7,040 nt of DNA, from assembly GCA_027297425.1 (NCBI GenBank), contig JAPUIC010000069.1, forward strand, positions 1 through 7,040. Direction: 5' to 3'. Source of the stretch: Nitrososphaerota archaeon. GTDB taxonomy: Archaea > Thermoproteota > Nitrososphaeria > Nitrososphaerales > JAPUIC01. Position 1 is the first letter of the stretch. Every line of letters begins with the position of its first letter. This document shows, piece by piece, positions 5,425 to 7,040 of the stretch. A model generated the notes under the pieces. That model was not told where the DNA came from and searched no databases. It saw only the letters and a program-made list of their open reading frames with translations. A program made the translations under genes and the position numbers.

Positions 5425-6879
5425 TCAAGAGTGAGTTGCATCAGAATCATATTGCCCGAGTAAGTCCGACCACTTTGTCGATATCTTTCGTCTTAGTTCT
5501 TCACTCGCTTTATTGACCTGGGGAAATTTAGAGTACCATTCGTATGGCTTTACCGCATACATGATGGCTCGAGTGTTAGTGAAAAAACCTTTGGCTTTTT
5601 GCTCAGGCGATAACCTAGGATCTAGTGAGGTACTCGCGAAACCTCTAAGAAGATCTATGGATTCAGCAGGTTCGCATCGGGTTGCTATTGCCCACAAAAC
5701 CTCCCCCGTGTTAGATGGATCTATGTCATCATCCACAACTACAATGAATCGGCATAGGTGAGACAGAGCACTTGAGGTCGCTAAACCGACTTGTTTAGAG
5801 TGACCAGCATACAGTTGCTTCATCGAGACCACTGTAATCTGCGGTCCGCCACCTGCTTTTATCGTGTATACACCCTTAATTCCGGTAATCCCCATTGATT
5901 CCAACTTATTCCATGTTGTTGGAGAGTTTGTGATTGGGATAGATGGGGATCCGAATGGTGGTTTTATCGGCGGTGTACCTTCTATTATTGGGTCATTCCT
6001 GAACATAATTCTTCTGACCTTAATAATGGGTTGTAGGCTCGCTTCACCTCCATAATAGCCGTGAAATTCACCGAACGGGCCTTCTAACTGGGAATCCTGT
6101 TCAGGAGGAGGAACCTCACCCTCGATTACAATTTCTGCATGAGCAGGCAGATCTAGATTAGTATACTTTCCTTTAATGATCTCTACGGGCGTGTTCTTCA
6201 TCCAACCAGCAAAATCATACTCTGAAGTCCCCCATGCCATACTCATACAGCCTGCCAAGAAGATTCGAGGTTCCACACCGATCGCTACGGCTATTGGGCA
6301 GCTCTTCCCCTTTGCCCAATATTTTCTCATCATTATTGAGCCATGATGGTAATGAGAAATGAATATACCAGCAGTGTCCCGATTATGGACCTGTACCCTA
6401 TATGGGCCGAGGTTTGTCCATTCATCCTCGAGATCTTTGGTTATAACCGCACATCCAGTTCCTAGATAGCGGCCCCCATCTGATTCATGCCACCTTGGGG
6501 AGGGAAAGGTAAAGAGGTCTATCTCATCGCCCTCCTGTATATTTTCCATAACAGGGCCATTGTTGACTTCTATGGGTTTAATGGGCTTGAAATTCTTAAG
6601 CTTCATTCTAAATTGGTTAACTACTTCCAAAGGCTTTGTGTCTAGAGGTAGATCTAATCCCAAAGTTGTTCTCCCTGGAGTTGAATATGGGTTAGCTAAC
6701 ACTCTAAATCCGTCTGGATAACCCTTGATCTTTTCAAAGAGGAGTGCAGGGCCCCATCTTTCGGCCATAAGTTCGGTTAAGGTTCCAATTTCAAGGTCCC
6801 AATCACATCCCTCTAGTAATTTGAGGTCACCGATACGATCTATTTCAGCAATAAAGTCGCGGAAGGTTGTGGTTGACAA
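5425..6879 (-). CDS. UbiD-family prenylated-FMN-dependent (de)carboxylase, substrate unknown
   Basis: UbiD enzymes use prenylated FMN, supplied by UbiX, for reversible decarboxylation of aromatic or unsaturated acids in the cytoplasm. This 484-residue protein is full length for the family. Signature residues align with Aspergillus Fdc1 by spacing: N156 and R161 in NLGPYR, H179 in YHHG, E220 in SEYDFAG, and E266 and E271 in LEGPFGEFHGYYG. That gives the catalytic R-E-E set (R161, E266, E271) and the cofactor/metal ligands (N156, H179, E220). VVDDDIDPSNTGEVLWAIATR (381-401) is the usual C-terminal family motif. The start is TTG at 6877-6879: an in-frame TAA lies five codons upstream, the next methionine is residue 38, and FRDFIAEIDRIGDL is the typical N-terminus. 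No ubiX is in the window. Candidates are a hydroxyaromatic acid decarboxylase or, less likely by sequence style, the anhydromevalonate phosphate decarboxylase of the archaeal mevalonate pathway. Confidence 0.92.
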   Translation of the reverse strand: MSTTTFRDFIAEIDRIGDLKLLEGCDWDLEIGTLTELMAERWGPALLFEKIKGYPDGFRVLANPYSTPGRTTLGLDLPLDTKPLEVVNQFRMKLKNFKPIKPIEVNNGPVMENIQEGDEIDLFTFPSPRWHESDGGRYLGTGCAVITKDLEDEWTNLGPYRVQVHNRDTAGIFISHYHHGSIMMRKYWAKGKSCPIAVAIGVEPRIFLAGCMSMAWGTSEYDFAGWMKNTPVEIIKGKYTNLDLPAHAEIVIEGEVPPPEQDSQLEGPFGEFHGYYGGEASLQPIIKVRRIMFRNDPIIEGTPPIKPPFGSPSIPITNSPTTWNKLESMGITGIKGVYTIKAGGGPQITVVSMKQLYAGHSKQVGLATSSALSHLCRFIVVVDDDIDPSNTGEVLWAIATRCEPAESIDLLRGFASTSLDPRLSPEQKAKGFFTNTRAIMYAVKPYEWYSKFPQVNKASEELRRKISTKWSDLLGQYDSDATHS

Positions 6880-6910
6880 TTCCGAATGCTTTTAGAAAGA
6901 GAAAATGAAC

Positions 6911-6918
6911 GATATAAG
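6911..6918 (-). promoter_or_regulatory. TATA box of the UbiD-family gene
   Basis: The minus strand reads CTTATATC, centred about 35 bases before the TTG start at 6879. The predicted transcript begins near 6888, leaving a leader of about 10 nt without a Shine-Dalgarno sequence. Confidence 0.5.
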
Positions 6919-6963
6919 CGTTTTAGAAGCTGATGGATTCTAAGAAGGATTTTGTCTTATGAT

Positions 6964-6984
6964 CGAAGAATTGAGTGTTCTTCG
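6964..6984. repeat. 7-bp perfect inverted repeat upstream of the UbiD-family gene
   Basis: CGAAGAA (6964-6970) and TTCTTCG (6978-6984) are exact reverse complements around a 7-base centre, TTGAGTG. The element lies about 46 bp upstream of the TATA box. It could be an operator for the UbiD-family gene or part of the end of a gene beyond the right edge. Confidence 0.4.
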
Positions 6985-7040
6985 TTATGGACGATATCCT
7001 GATACTTTCGTGAACAATAAGTCTTAAAATCATTTCACTT

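Noticed and set aside
6959..7027. 22-codon plus-strand frame upstream of the UbiD-family gene (starts MIEELSVL)
   Set aside because: No TATA box at a suitable distance and only a weak AAGGAT upstream; its start overlaps the inverted repeat at 6964-6984.

Overview
The window looks archaeal, with moderate confidence. Every gene start visible here is preceded by a TATA-like box at the archaeal distance. Two of the four genes start with TTG. Three of the four appear to have no leader or a leader of about 10 nt or less. The gene set (class II ribonucleotide reductase, an archaeal-type winged-helix regulator, a LarE PP-loop protein and a UbiD-family decarboxylase) fits a mesophilic or moderately thermophilic member of the TACK group, such as Bathyarchaeia or Nitrososphaeria. 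That placement is inference from gene style; the window has no rRNA or other phylogenetic marker. Base composition is moderately AT-rich and even across the window. I see no insertion sequence, CRISPR array, tRNA or rRNA.

Layout: (1) 1-2035, minus strand, is the N-terminal 678 residues of an adenosylcobalamin-dependent (class II) ribonucleotide reductase whose C-terminus lies beyond the left edge. (2) 2036-2263 is a non-coding control region with a T-tract ending the upstream gene, three GGTTAA elements, a TATA box, a small leader hairpin and a ribosome binding site. (3) 2264-4345, minus strand, is the most notable gene: an ArsR-like winged helix-turn-helix fused to the whole architecture of a class III (anaerobic) reductase, NrdD. 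It has the ATP-cone, the barrel scaffold and the zinc ribbon, but both expected catalytic-cysteine positions and the glycyl-radical tail are missing. (4) 4346-4442 is a 97-bp divergent promoter region with a perfect 14-bp palindrome between two TATA boxes. (5) 4443-5309, plus strand, is larE. (6) 5310-5424 is a convergent spacer. (7) 5425-6879, minus strand, is a UbiD-family prenylated-FMN decarboxylase. (8) 6880-7040 is its upstream region, with a TATA box and a 7-bp inverted repeat.

How the parts may work together: the winged-helix/NrdD-like protein lies directly upstream of, and in the same orientation as, the working reductase gene. Its ATP-cone is of the kind that senses ATP/dATP in reductases. 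The economical reading is that a dead anaerobic reductase has become a nucleotide-sensing transcription factor for class II reductase, an archaeal functional analogue of bacterial NrdR (zinc ribbon plus ATP-cone). I know of no characterised member, but could not search. The larE and UbiD genes have no obvious metabolic link to deoxynucleotide synthesis; larE shares the promoter region with the regulator.
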